Part shown: positions 16,632-25,223 of the stretch, in pieces
Layout of the letters: each line of letters begins with the position of its first letter
How positions within the stretch are numbered: the stretch's first letter is position 1
DNA from: Planctomycetota bacterium
GTDB taxonomy: Bacteria > Planctomycetota > Planctomycetia > Pirellulales > Pirellulaceae
Direction of reading: 5' to 3'
NCBI GenBank assembly: GCA_014238905.1
Contig: JABAAE010000010.1
Location: 1-33,432, forward strand
DNA: 33,432 nt
Notes under the pieces: generated by a model
Database searches by the model: none
What the model saw: the letters and a program-made list of their open reading frames with translations, nothing else
What the model was told of the DNA's origin: nothing
Translations under genes and position numbers: made by a program

Positions 16632-17525
16632 TATAGGTCGTTCGGTAGTGTGGTTGAGATTGTTTTTTGTAATGTCCAATCGCCGAGATCGCAACCGGCT
16701 AACGTTTTTTTTTTGGGGGGGGAATCATCGCCATGTTGCTCTTGGAATTGGGACGGAATGTCGAACCGACTCGAAGAGACTTGGCGATGTTAATTGGTGC
16801 TTTTACAGGTGATTGATAGGAGTTGTTGGCTTGAACAAGTTTGTGCTGTACGGTCCCTGAGAAAAATCTAAATGAAAAAAATAAACAGAATTTAATCTAA
16901 AAGAAAGAGGGCAGGTTTGGGTCAAATTCTGGTGGGGTGAATTAGCCCTTTAAAGTGGCCTAGGAGGGGGTTTTTTGTCTTAGCAATCAATGATGGGATG
17001 AGATGGATGGGGCATTCAAGGCGTTGTTATTCCAGCAAACGCGGTTTTTGAGGCCTAAATCGGGGGACGTCAGGCGGTTGGGCCAAAATCCCCAACCCAA
17101 CGGTGGCAACAGACCTCTCGCTCAAACACGAGGATTCACGCCAGGGTAGATTTCCATCCGCCGCTTAATGGATTACCCCATGGGTGGAAAAGGGAACAGA
17201 AATACGTCGTGGCTGCGGCGGGATTCGTCCGTCGACACGCCTTCGCTGAAAAAGGGGGCGGCGAGTGTTTTCTCTGCTGTCGCCAGCCTCGATGGCATGA
17301 TCGGAGTCAAACAGAAAAGAACTGATGGTGCCAAACTGATGGTGCCAGAATGAGAGGTTTCAGAGGCCAGCATCCAGCAGGGCCAAGGATTGTCTTGACA
17401 CCGTGAATCGTCTCACCAATCACATCGTGTCACCAGCTGATTTGCTTCTTACCGCAGGAAAGCGAGCCTAGCAGCCGGATCCACAACGCAATGGTTTGAT
17501 GATGGACGTTAATTCACGATTGGGA
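16632..17525. other. Long gene-free stretch
   Basis: Nearly 900 bases without a supported gene. It contains homopolymer runs (T8 then G8 at about 16708-16723), an A-rich segment at 16860-16910 well below the surrounding GC, and a 14-bp perfect duplication at 17320-17347. The short frames at 17168-17353 plus and 17173-17373 minus have no recognisable features. Some of this may be the transporter gene's leader. Confidence 0.5.
17320..17347. repeat. 14-bp tandem duplication
   Basis: aactgatggtgcca occurs twice in perfect tandem, 17320-17333 and 17334-17347, in a gene-free region. Confidence 0.9.
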
Positions 17526-18026
17526 TTATTTTATTTCGTAGAGTTCGACGACGAAATGGAGAGTCGAATTTGCTGGAATCAGACCGTTTCCAACGTCGCG
17601 AGATCCGTAACCCAACTTTGCGGGGATTTCCAGTTCGATCATCCCGCCTTTGCCTACCAGTTGCATTCCTTCGGTCCAACCGGGGATGACTCTATTCAAC
17701 GGGAAGGAGATCTTTTCCGCTCGACGGTAAGAGCTATCAAAAATCTTCTTGTCGTCCAGCCAGCCTTTATAATGAACGGTCACTTCATTTTTGGCGGTTG
17801 GTTTTTTGCCATCGGATTTTCTTAGTATTCGGTATTTCAATCCTGACTTGGTCGTTTTGAATTTTTCATCTACTTTTGCATCAATTTTTCCGGGAGCTAC
17901 TTTTTCCTGGGCATCTTTAGGTCCGGCGGTCAGGGTTTGCTTGGCAGGTTTGGCATCCTGCGATAAGAGGATTGAACCCAGGAACATCCAGGTCGTCATG
18001 GTGCCAAATAATAATCGAGCGTGCAT
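17526..18026 (-). CDS. Exported FKBP-type peptidyl-prolyl isomerase
   Basis: It catalyses cis-trans isomerisation of prolyl bonds and is probably a periplasmic folding helper. From ATG 18026 it has 166 residues; a GAGG 7 nt upstream supports this start over the TTG at 18038. An N-terminal hydrophobic signal (residues 5-21) is followed by a Lys-rich linker. The single FKBP domain fills residues 65-166. Active-site positions are recognisable: Y86 in VTVHYKGW, F96-D97 in IFDSS, V113-I114 and W117 in RVIPGW, then GYGSRDVGNGLIPANSTL and the closing strand HFVVELYEI. It lies about 180 bp upstream of glnE's stop codon and runs in the same direction. A single-domain protein like this is typical of FkpA-like enzymes without the dimerisation arm. 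Confidence 0.93.
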   Translation of the reverse strand: MHARLLFGTMTTWMFLGSILLSQDAKPAKQTLTAGPKDAQEKVAPGKIDAKVDEKFKTTKSGLKYRILRKSDGKKPTAKNEVTVHYKGWLDDKKIFDSSYRRAEKISFPLNRVIPGWTEGMQLVGKGGMIELEIPAKLGYGSRDVGNGLIPANSTLHFVVELYEIK

Positions 18027-18206
18027 TGAGTACCTCAAAAAAATTGAAATCTACTGGGATCCAGCGATTCGTTGGTGGTAAAAAAAGAAAAAAACTGTTC
18101 GGCCGGTTTTTGCTTTAGAACCGGAACTGTGGTGAACCTTTATTCTGACGCATGATCGAACACTGCAAAACCCCTGATCGGCGTCGTCGTCGAGGCCTGA
18201 GCGATT

Positions 18207-21200
18207 TTAATGGTGCCAGGAGGAGGACTGTTGATCAATCCACTTGAGAACGAGTTCCCGGATTTGATGACGACAGGACTCGATGTCTTCCACCAAAGGC
18301 TGGAATTGATCGTAGTGCATCAATCGGGCGAGTTGATGTTGCAACGCGGTTAACTCGATCTGCCGATCGATCTCACCCTGCGTTCGGCACTCCGGGAGGG
18401 GATTTTCTTTTTCGATCTTAAACGGATCGGTATTCTCTTCCAGAGGAAGGGAGTGGCGATCCACATGGTCCATGAGCCGAAGGCGAGATTCAATCACTCT
18501 CAGAAATCGATAAGAATCAGACAGGAGTTTGCTTTGTTCGTTGTTCAGCATGCCATTGACCCGCAAGAATTCCAATTGATTTACGGTCGACGTTGGCTGT
18601 GGTTGGCCGGCGTTGGAACCGGTGAGAATGCCGACTTGCGCTAATAGCTCGATGTCCATCGACCCACCGGGAAACCTTTTCAAATTGAAACTCCCCGCTT
18701 TTTCCTGGTATTGCGCGCGGTGGTTGAGAAGGTCGGTCTCAAACGAAGAATCAGGGCAAAAGTTGGAAATCAGTTGGCTAAGAAGACACTCCAACTTGAG
18801 GTTGATAGCGGCAGAGTTTCCGATCGGCCGACACTGGGTCAGATTTAAAAATCCCCGTATCGTTGTTCTGCGGGAATTCAGAAGGTTCTCCAATGAGGTC
18901 GGAGTAAACGCTTTGCCGTTTGGTGTCAGATCATCCAGGGGTGAATCGAGTTCATAGAGGCGACCCTGTGGACTCTGGCGGGAAAGTGTCTTGGCGATAG
19001 AGGCTGAGAGTTGATTGAAAAAGTCTTGATTGGTCGCGAGTTTTCCTTTGGAGGGATGCCGGGTGAATCCCTCTGATTGGTAAATGATCAGAAACCCGAT
19101 GGGACTGTGGTAATTGGGTTCCCTACCACCGAGTTTTCCAAACGCTAAAATCGAAAAAGCACATTCAGGGAAGGTGCCGGAAATCTCGTCTGAATGTTTG
19201 ATGGGATCCGGTGCCGCATCCGGAGAGGATTCAGTCGTTGGTATTCCAATTTTGGCTGCCAGAATCTGTCGCTCGGTTTCAGCAATTTGAAGGATGCAGC
19301 ATTCCGCTACATGGGAAAGTGACTGGTGTGTTTGTTCCAGTTTTTCTTGACCAACGATATCCCGGATGCCGATAGCAAGATGCTTGGAATTCTTGAAGCC
19401 GTGCAGGATCGGTAAAATATCGGTCGTTTTGGAGCAGGCCGATTGCAGTTCTTTTTGCAGGGTGTGGATGTCAGGTAGGCTGGAAATCATCAGGGAATCC
19501 ATCAATTCATCGATCATCCCCGGGTTATTTTTTAGAATCGATGCCAAATAGGGTGCTGTCGAGCAGATTTGGATATAGAGCCGCAGGCAGGAATGGTTCG
19601 CCTGAAAGAGTTCCCAAAGCAATCCTTTGCCCCCGAGTGAATCACTGATCGAAACCATGGCTTCCAGGGTTTTGTCAGGTGTACCCGAGTTGGCTAATTC
19701 TGAGAGGAGTTGTTTGACGATGGCGGCGAGGAAATAGCGGCACCTTCTGTTGGAAATAAAACGGTGTTTTTCGCTGGCCAACGCCTCCAGGTTTTTCATG
19801 GCGGCCGAGAGATCCACAAAACCGTATTGTTGCAACAGGTGATGGCCCTCTTTGGGCAATAGCATCGGATTGAGAATCAGATCGGATTCGGCATTCGCCT
19901 GCACTGGTTGATCCACGTTGCTGTGCAGCAGGTGATTGATGATTCTGCCATTTTCGACGACAGCGCTTTTCAATTCTGCCATGAAATGCTTCAAAAAAGG
20001 GGGCTTGCCGGGATTCGGGTTTAACCCCATCACCAACCGCTTGGCATCGGTTTCGGTAGAGGGGAGGTCTGCCGACGGGCTATCGAACTGTAATTGAAGA
20101 CGATGGACGACCTTTTTGAGAATGTTGTAGTTTCGTAACAGAATGGTTTTTTCCTGGTCGTTCAGTAATTGATGGTCGGCCAGTTGGCGAATTGACTCAA
20201 AGAAGCTTGGCGTTCTGAGGGTTGGGATCTGATTGCCAGCTCGTAGTTGTAGGTATTGAATTGTGAATTCGATTTCCGCTATGCCGCCAGGCGCCTCTCG
20301 AATATTGACTAATTCTGATTCCTCCCGCGAGCCAGCTTGTAACCTGGGGCGTAGTGAATGAAATTCTGCCAGATCCACGGCCGTAATATATCTTGGGAAA
20401 ATCCAGGCCTGCAGGCTATCCAGGGTTCTTTGGCCCAGATTCAGATCGCCGGCGATGGGGCGACAGCGGATCAGTTGAAGCCGGTCCCAGGCTTGACCGT
20501 GATGATCATAGTGCGATGTAAACGCGATTTGCGAACAGCTGGTATGACGTCCTGCGGAAGCTTCTCGATTGAATTTGAGGCGGTAGGCGATGCCCTCGGG
20601 GTTGTCGTCCGAAAGCAAAGCCAACAAGTCGGCCAGTGCACGGCCGAAAAACTCTTGCGCGGCGATTCTTCGCGGACCAGTTGTATTACCGTCATGGTCA
20701 AAAATGCCTGTGATTTCCAATGGTTCTTCAAAGCCCAGGCATTCACCTGCCAGTTCGCCGAATGCCAGCAGGGAAAAACAGACTGGCTTGCCATTGGATC
20801 GGGTGGGCCAGCCAAATTTCTTTTCGGCCGTCGTCAGGCAATAGTCAAGTCCGACCTGGGAAATGACTTCTGCCAAACCGGTGAGTTGTTTGACAGTGGT
20901 CTCTAATGGTAATTCCCGAATCCAGTCGCCATAGGCGATTCGTAATAGTTCGCGATTTTTGAATCTTCGCAAAGAGGTCACGACGGTGCGAAAACTGTTG
21001 TTGGAATCCAGTTCAGTTTTCAGCTCTTTTAACAGGTCCACTTTGGATATGGGCTGCCCTTCGGTTAATCGAATCAGGTCAAATCCCTCAGGATCCTGAA
21101 TCAACAAATCGCTGAGCCGTTGACTGGACGAAAAAATTTCCAGCAATATGGGCAGAGTTTGCAGATCGCGTTGGATGAGCGCTGCCAGCGAGATGGGGCT

Positions 21201-21440
21201 TCGTGAGCCCACGATAAAACGCTCAAGGTTTTTTAATGCGTCGTCGGCGGCACTGGTTTCAGGAAGCCATCGCTCGAGCTGTCCGAAAAGGGAATCGATC
21301 AGGTCCAACGGAATTCCCGTTGCGGCAATCACTTGCAAACTCTGAAAAGCTGCTTCGGGACTGTGGATTCCCAGTGACGATAACCAGGCTCGAGAGGATT
21401 CGAAATCTTCCAGTTGGGAGAGTCGATCGTTTTCCTGCAT
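18207..21440 (-). CDS. glnE: GlnE-family protein with both nucleotidyltransferase sites degenerate
   Basis: Homologue of glutamine synthetase adenylyltransferase/adenylyl-removing enzyme, 1077 residues, slightly longer than usual. Both halves of the duplicated architecture are recognisable: residues ~85-500 with LLAFGELAGE, GGIAEIEFTIQYLQLR and a helical bundle, and ~640-1060 with ILAFGKLGGREPNYHS, GGSMDIELLAQ and a second bundle. The catalytic motif of this fold is GG...SDxDL with two metal-binding aspartates. Here the first site reads EEPLEI (P240, E242 in place of Asp-x-Asp) and the second HSPIGFL (P780, G782). Known GlnE keeps both pairs, so neither adenylylation nor deadenylylation is expected unless other residues substitute. 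The reading frame is intact over 3.2 kb, so this is not a decayed gene. It may be a regulatory pseudoenzyme. ATG 21440 is the best start. Confidence 0.85.
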   Translation of the reverse strand: MQENDRLSQLEDFESSRAWLSSLGIHSPEAAFQSLQVIAATGIPLDLIDSLFGQLERWLPETSAADDALKNLERFIVGSRSPISLAALIQRDLQTLPILLEIFSSSQRLSDLLIQDPEGFDLIRLTEGQPISKVDLLKELKTELDSNNSFRTVVTSLRRFKNRELLRIAYGDWIRELPLETTVKQLTGLAEVISQVGLDYCLTTAEKKFGWPTRSNGKPVCFSLLAFGELAGECLGFEEPLEITGIFDHDGNTTGPRRIAAQEFFGRALADLLALLSDDNPEGIAYRLKFNREASAGRHTSCSQIAFTSHYDHHGQAWDRLQLIRCRPIAGDLNLGQRTLDSLQAWIFPRYITAVDLAEFHSLRPRLQAGSREESELVNIREAPGGIAEIEFTIQYLQLRAGNQIPTLRTPSFFESIRQLADHQLLNDQEKTILLRNYNILKKVVHRLQLQFDSPSADLPSTETDAKRLVMGLNPNPGKPPFLKHFMAELKSAVVENGRIINHLLHSNVDQPVQANAESDLILNPMLLPKEGHHLLQQYGFVDLSAAMKNLEALASEKHRFISNRRCRYFLAAIVKQLLSELANSGTPDKTLEAMVSISDSLGGKGLLWELFQANHSCLRLYIQICSTAPYLASILKNNPGMIDELMDSLMISSLPDIHTLQKELQSACSKTTDILPILHGFKNSKHLAIGIRDIVGQEKLEQTHQSLSHVAECCILQIAETERQILAAKIGIPTTESSPDAAPDPIKHSDEISGTFPECAFSILAFGKLGGREPNYHSPIGFLIIYQSEGFTRHPSKGKLATNQDFFNQLSASIAKTLSRQSPQGRLYELDSPLDDLTPNGKAFTPTSLENLLNSRRTTIRGFLNLTQCRPIGNSAAINLKLECLLSQLISNFCPDSSFETDLLNHRAQYQEKAGSFNLKRFPGGSMDIELLAQVGILTGSNAGQPQPTSTVNQLEFLRVNGMLNNEQSKLLSDSYRFLRVIESRLRLMDHVDRHSLPLEENTDPFKIEKENPLPECRTQGEIDRQIELTALQHQLARLMHYDQFQPLVEDIESCRHQIRELVLKWIDQQSSSWHH

Positions 21441-21601
21441 TCGAGATCTCAGATAATTGTTTAGTCGGCCAGTTCACCGTCTTGGGGAGACCGGGGAAAT
21501 GAAGGATGTTCGGTACAGGCAGAAAAAGGCCGTGTCCCAGCGGATGCCAGCCAATTTAACTGATTTAGCTGATCGACGCATCGTCTCGAAGCCGAAATAT
21601 C

Positions 21602-21685
21602 GGGTGCCAAAAACGGGATGCCAAAAACGGGGTGCCAAAAACGGGGTGCCAAAAACAGGGTGCCAAAAACGGGGTGCCAAAAACA
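21602..21685. repeat. 14-bp tandem repeat, six copies
   Basis: Six head-to-tail copies of gggtgccaaaaacg, with isolated substitutions, fill 21602-21685 in the spacer between hpnD (minus, ends 21761) and glnE (minus, starts 21440). They are therefore downstream of hpnD and upstream of glnE. Apparent proteins on either strand here (for example FWHPVFG repeats) are translations of the array, not genes. The rest of 21441-21760 is featureless. Confidence 0.93.
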
Positions 21686-21760
21686 GGGCGGCAGAAGAAT
21701 CATACCACCGCGGTGGGAATGTGATTGCCTACCGATTCGATTCCAGTGGCAAAGGGAGAG

Positions 21761-22648
21761 TCATTCCTTGCACGGTTTGATCTTGAGGGGGGGCAGACCG
21801 GTGAGAGTCTGCAGGTAAATTTTGTATTTTTCAATCCTCGATAATGTTGTCCGGCCGCGGAGAACAAACAGGGGATTGCGGCGTATCTTTTTCAAGATCC
21901 CCCAGTACCGCCCGATCAATCCTCTAAGGATCTTCTTTCCAGCGGGGTCGAGAAAATCTTGTAGCTTTAGCCCGCTGTGGTAAAGATCCTGAGCTCTACG
22001 GCACTCAAATTGGATCAGGTCTTGCCAGTACTGGTGGTTGATGGGTTGGACTGTGTCGGTAAGCTGCAGGCCCCGACTAATATAGTCTTCTTTGGGAAAG
22101 TAAATGCGACGGGTTTTGATATCCTCGTGGAAGTCTCTCAGAATGTTGGTGATTTGCATAGCAATTCCGCAGTCGATCGCGTATCGCCGGTAGTCATCTG
22201 GATCTCCTTTGATTCCCCAGATGTGAAGGCTTGCCAAACCAACGGTGGACGCTACCAGATAACAGTAGGTCCGCAGGTCCGCGTAAGTTTCAATTTCGAA
22301 ATCCCCGATATCCCGGGAGACTCCTTTGAGGATATCAAAGATGTACTGATGCGGAATTTTGTATTCGGTGACCACGTGATTCAGAGCCGTCGGCAAGGGA
22401 AGGTTGGTCTGCCTACCAGACAACTCTTCTCGAATGCAGTTAAACCAAGCTTGTAACTCCTCTTGTTTTTCGACCTTTGATTTTGAACTGTCTGCGATGT
22501 CATCGGTTTTTCTGCAGAACGCATAGAAAACACGCATCGCTGCCCGCCGATCGGAAGAAAGCACGCTGAAAAAAGACGTTAAATTCGAATTTGAATTGGC
22601 AACGATGGATTTTGCCTCGGCAAACCCTTCTTCGAGCAGGGGATTCAT
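21761..22648 (-). CDS. hpnD: Presqualene diphosphate synthase, HpnD type
   Basis: Squalene/phytoene synthase family enzyme of 295 residues. In the HpnCDE pathway HpnD condenses two farnesyl diphosphates to presqualene diphosphate. Both Asp-rich motifs are intact: CRKTDDIAD with D49, D50, D53, and NILRDFHED with D172, D176, followed by the typical RIYFP segment. The ATG at 22648 overlaps the hpnC stop codon by four bases (ATGA), indicating translational coupling, and GAAGGA lies about 5 nt upstream. The short C-terminal helix is normal for the family. Assignment to HpnD rather than HpnC or phytoene synthase rests on gene order and on recalled features, not on a tree. No hpnE amine-oxidase-type gene is in the window. 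Confidence 0.87.
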   Translation of the reverse strand: MNPLLEEGFAEAKSIVANSNSNLTSFFSVLSSDRRAAMRVFYAFCRKTDDIADSSKSKVEKQEELQAWFNCIREELSGRQTNLPLPTALNHVVTEYKIPHQYIFDILKGVSRDIGDFEIETYADLRTYCYLVASTVGLASLHIWGIKGDPDDYRRYAIDCGIAMQITNILRDFHEDIKTRRIYFPKEDYISRGLQLTDTVQPINHQYWQDLIQFECRRAQDLYHSGLKLQDFLDPAGKKILRGLIGRYWGILKKIRRNPLFVLRGRTTLSRIEKYKIYLQTLTGLPPLKIKPCKE

Positions 22649-23661
22649 GCAGTTCCTTCTTTGGCCTCGGGCGGCTGGGACGCGGCAATGGCCAGCGACC
22701 TTAACGGCGAACCGGGCATCAGAGTTCGAAAGATAATACGTATCTTCTGGATTTTCGACAATCGGGGGCGATTGGACCAGACATTATAGTTTTGTTGGCG
22801 AATGGCCTTGAGGATCGCTAAACCGCCCCGCACAAAAAGTTCGACGCTACTCGAGATGGACCTATCGATTTTTTCGACCAAGGGCGCTCCCTTGAGCAAC
22901 AACGCCTCAGCTCGATCAATTTCAAAGGCGAGAATTTTCCGAAACGTATCGTGGTCCCGGTTGGCAATCATCTCGGCTTCAGAATAGCCAAACCGCTGTA
23001 ACGATTCCTGGGGAAGGTAGATTCGGCCGATCGCATGATCGCGAGCAATATCCTGCCAGAAGTTGGCCAATTGAAGTCCGGTGCAGATCATGTCGGACAA
23101 ATGAATGTTTTCTGCGGTGGCATTACCCCCCAGGTGGAGGACGATTTTGCCCACCGGGTTGGCTGACTTGTTGCAGTACTGCTGTAGCTGTTCAAAGGAC
23201 GGGTACCGGTTGGTCGTTTGGTCTTGTTCAAACGCATCGATGAGATGTTCAAATGGTTGTTGCGGAATGTTGAATTTTCGGATGGTTACCCTCAATGCAA
23301 GCATCACCGGATGTCTTGGCGAATCTTGGTTTTCATCTTGAAAACATGTTCCGAGTTCCGATCGCCACCAATTGAGAAGCTCCATCCGATTCCAGTTTGT
23401 TGGGGCCCCGCCGGGGCCATTCAAAGGGGAATCGCCAAGATTCTCGTCTGCCAGATCATCGGACCAACGGCAGAATGCATAAACGTTTGCGAAGTGCTGT
23501 CTCAAAAAGGTCGGCACGAGCCAGGAGATGACCGAAAAATTTTCATAATGGGAGTGCGTTAATTGTCTGCAGTAACGAAAACTCTCGTCAACGGCGAGGG
23601 ATCCCTTTTCCGCATGGGGACCGTGTTGTAGAAGATGTTCAGCAAAACTGTATTTTTCCAT
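22645..23661 (-). CDS. hpnC: Hydroxysqualene synthase, HpnC type
   Basis: Squalene/phytoene synthase family enzyme of 338 residues. HpnC converts presqualene diphosphate to hydroxysqualene, which HpnE reduces to squalene, the hopanoid or sterol precursor. Asp-rich motif one is CRWSDDLADE (D68, D69, D72) and motif two is NFWQDIARDHAIGRIYLP (D204, D208). The N-terminal SFRYCRQLTHSHYENFSVIS stretch is typical of HpnC. The C-terminal tail (residues ~318-338) is Ala/Pro-rich. It is the first gene of a two-gene unit with hpnD and lies divergent from ispH across 235 bp. No strong Shine-Dalgarno sequence was found before the ATG. Confidence 0.87.
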   Translation of the reverse strand: MEKYSFAEHLLQHGPHAEKGSLAVDESFRYCRQLTHSHYENFSVISWLVPTFLRQHFANVYAFCRWSDDLADENLGDSPLNGPGGAPTNWNRMELLNWWRSELGTCFQDENQDSPRHPVMLALRVTIRKFNIPQQPFEHLIDAFEQDQTTNRYPSFEQLQQYCNKSANPVGKIVLHLGGNATAENIHLSDMICTGLQLANFWQDIARDHAIGRIYLPQESLQRFGYSEAEMIANRDHDTFRKILAFEIDRAEALLLKGAPLVEKIDRSISSSVELFVRGGLAILKAIRQQNYNVWSNRPRLSKIQKIRIIFRTLMPGSPLRSLAIAASQPPEAKEGTA

Positions 23662-23896
23662 TGAATTTAGCTGATTTCACAATGAACGGGTTGGCATTTG
23701 GGACGAAAACCGGTCTCACGGGGTAGCGGTATTGGGCTTGGATTGTCAGGCGTTGGACGGTACTGCCCGTCTATTCAAATGAACACGGATTTGCGACGAT
23801 CCGGTATTGTAGGCAATTTCTGCCCCGCAGTGGATCCTGGGTAGTCTGGAAGTGAGTTTTTCCACGACCCCAACGAACAACACCGAGGATAACGAA
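23662..23896. promoter_or_regulatory. Divergent promoter region between hpnC and ispH
   Basis: This 235-bp segment must serve both the minus-strand hpnC-hpnD unit and the plus-strand ispH gene. I found no clean -35/-10 pair or palindromic operator in it. An in-frame GTG at 23852 extends the ispH frame, but the downstream ATG has the better ribosome binding site. Confidence 0.5.
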
Positions 23897-24832
23897 ATGA
23901 AAATCATTCTTGCAAGTCCACGGGGATTTTGCGCCGGTGTGAACATGGCGATTGAAAGCCTCGACTTGGCACTCCAAAAATTTGGTGCTCCGGTCTACGT
24001 TTACCATGAAATTGTGCATAACAAGTATGTCGTCGACGACTTCCGCAAAAAAGGAGCCGTTTTTGTCGACGATTTGAATGAGGTTCCCGAAGGAGCCAAC
24101 CTGTTGTTTTCTGCTCATGGCGTTTCACCGGAGATCCGGTCCGTTTCCAAGCGTCGGAAACTGAATTCGATTGACGCGACCTGCCCATTGGTGACTAAGG
24201 TCCATTTGGAAGCGGTCAAATATGCGAAATTAAAACATACGATTCTGCTCATTGGCCATGATGGTCACGATGAGGTGATCGGAACGATGGGAGAGGCCCC
24301 TGAAAACATCATCCTGGTCGAAACCGCCGCAGATGTGGATCGATTGCAAATTGAAGACGAATCCAAATTGGTTTATTTGACGCAAACCACGCTTTCGGTT
24401 GACGATGCAAACAAGATCATCGCAAAACTCCGAGAGCGATTCCCGAACATTACGAATCCTCCCAAGGATGACATTTGTTATGCGACTCAAAACCGTCAGG
24501 AGGCGGTGAAGATTTTAGCCCCTGAAGCCGATTTGATCCTGGTATTAGGTAGCCAGAATAGTAGCAACAGTAAGCGATTGCGAGAATTGGCAGAAGAACA
24601 CGGGATTCCGGGTTACCTGATCGATGGATTCCAAGATATCCAAGGGGAGTGGTTGGAGGGAAAAGAGGTCGTTCTGGTGACCGCTGGAGCGAGTGCCCCC
24701 GAAATCGTCGTGGAAGAATGCTTGGATTACCTCCATGAGAGATTTAACGCAACGGTCGAGTTGAGAACGATTCGAGAGGAAAACGTCAGTTTTCCGCTAC
24801 CAAGGCCACTACGTATGATTAAATCTAGCTGA
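23897..24832 (+). CDS. ispH: 4-hydroxy-3-methylbut-2-enyl diphosphate reductase
   Basis: Last step of the MEP pathway: reduction of HMBPP to IPP and DMAPP with a [4Fe-4S] cluster. From ATG 23897 (GAGGAT about 8 nt upstream) the protein has 311 residues, normal for IspH. Cluster ligands are C12 in PRGFCAGV, C96 in DATCPLV and C194 in ICYATQNRQ. Substrate-binding features are H41 in EIVHNKYVV, H74 in SAHGVS, H121/H124 with E126 in GHDGHDEVIGT, and the SQNSSNS loop. All essential residues are present. It is divergent from the squalene genes, which use the isoprenoid units it makes. Confidence 0.96.
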   Translation: MKIILASPRGFCAGVNMAIESLDLALQKFGAPVYVYHEIVHNKYVVDDFRKKGAVFVDDLNEVPEGANLLFSAHGVSPEIRSVSKRRKLNSIDATCPLVTKVHLEAVKYAKLKHTILLIGHDGHDEVIGTMGEAPENIILVETAADVDRLQIEDESKLVYLTQTTLSVDDANKIIAKLRERFPNITNPPKDDICYATQNRQEAVKILAPEADLILVLGSQNSSNSKRLRELAEEHGIPGYLIDGFQDIQGEWLEGKEVVLVTAGASAPEIVVEECLDYLHERFNATVELRTIREENVSFPLPRPLRMIKSS

Positions 24833-25223
24833 GGAACCCGGCTTAAACGGGGCTCATAGGTCTCATTGCGGGTCGTCGGTGACGGGTCGTTAAACAAGTC
24901 CCCCATCGGGGCAAACTGTTCCTTGGATCATGGCCCTTGTTGGAGCATGGCCCTTGTTGGAGCAGGGTGGTGGGCAATCCGAACCGGAGTTGCTCATCCA
25001 GAGCAGTTTTTGGAACAGGATGGCGGGTGATCCGTTGCAGGGCACCACAGATTTTTCGTTAATCGTGGTAATCCGAATCCAATTCTAACTTTGCTCGGAG
25101 GCAAACTAAAAAATTGGGTTTTAACCAACGTCTACATCCTAAATCGCGGTATGATGGAAACTGGTCCAAAACACTTGACAACAGCCGAGTGATTACCCAT
25201 TTCCTGGAGAAGGTTTTTTTAGA
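24833..25223. other. Gap after ispH with a 17-bp duplication
   Basis: About 390 bases without a supported gene. catggcccttgttggag is duplicated in tandem at 24929-24962, and a looser related pair follows to about 25033. The stretch ends in the leader of the cupredoxin-like gene, where AGAAGG precedes the TTG start. Confidence 0.55.
24929..24962. repeat. 17-bp tandem duplication
   Basis: catggcccttgttggag appears as perfect neighbours at 24929-24945 and 24946-24962, about 100 bp downstream of ispH. Confidence 0.9.

Noticed and set aside
17168..17373. Overlapping short frames on both strands
   Set aside because: Neither has a ribosome binding site or recognisable sequence; both overlap a 14-bp duplication.
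18100..18135. CCGGTT/AACCGG inverted repeat between the FKBP and glnE genes
   Set aside because: Only a 6-bp stem with a 10-nt loop and no U-tract in the right place; too weak to call a terminator.
21602..21685. Possible CRISPR array
   Set aside because: Units are contiguous with no spacers and no cas genes are near; the same holds for the other tandem arrays.
21461..21703. Minus-strand frames with FWHPVFG-like repeats
   Set aside because: Produced by the 14-bp array in all frames because 14 is not a multiple of three; not a protein repeat under selection.
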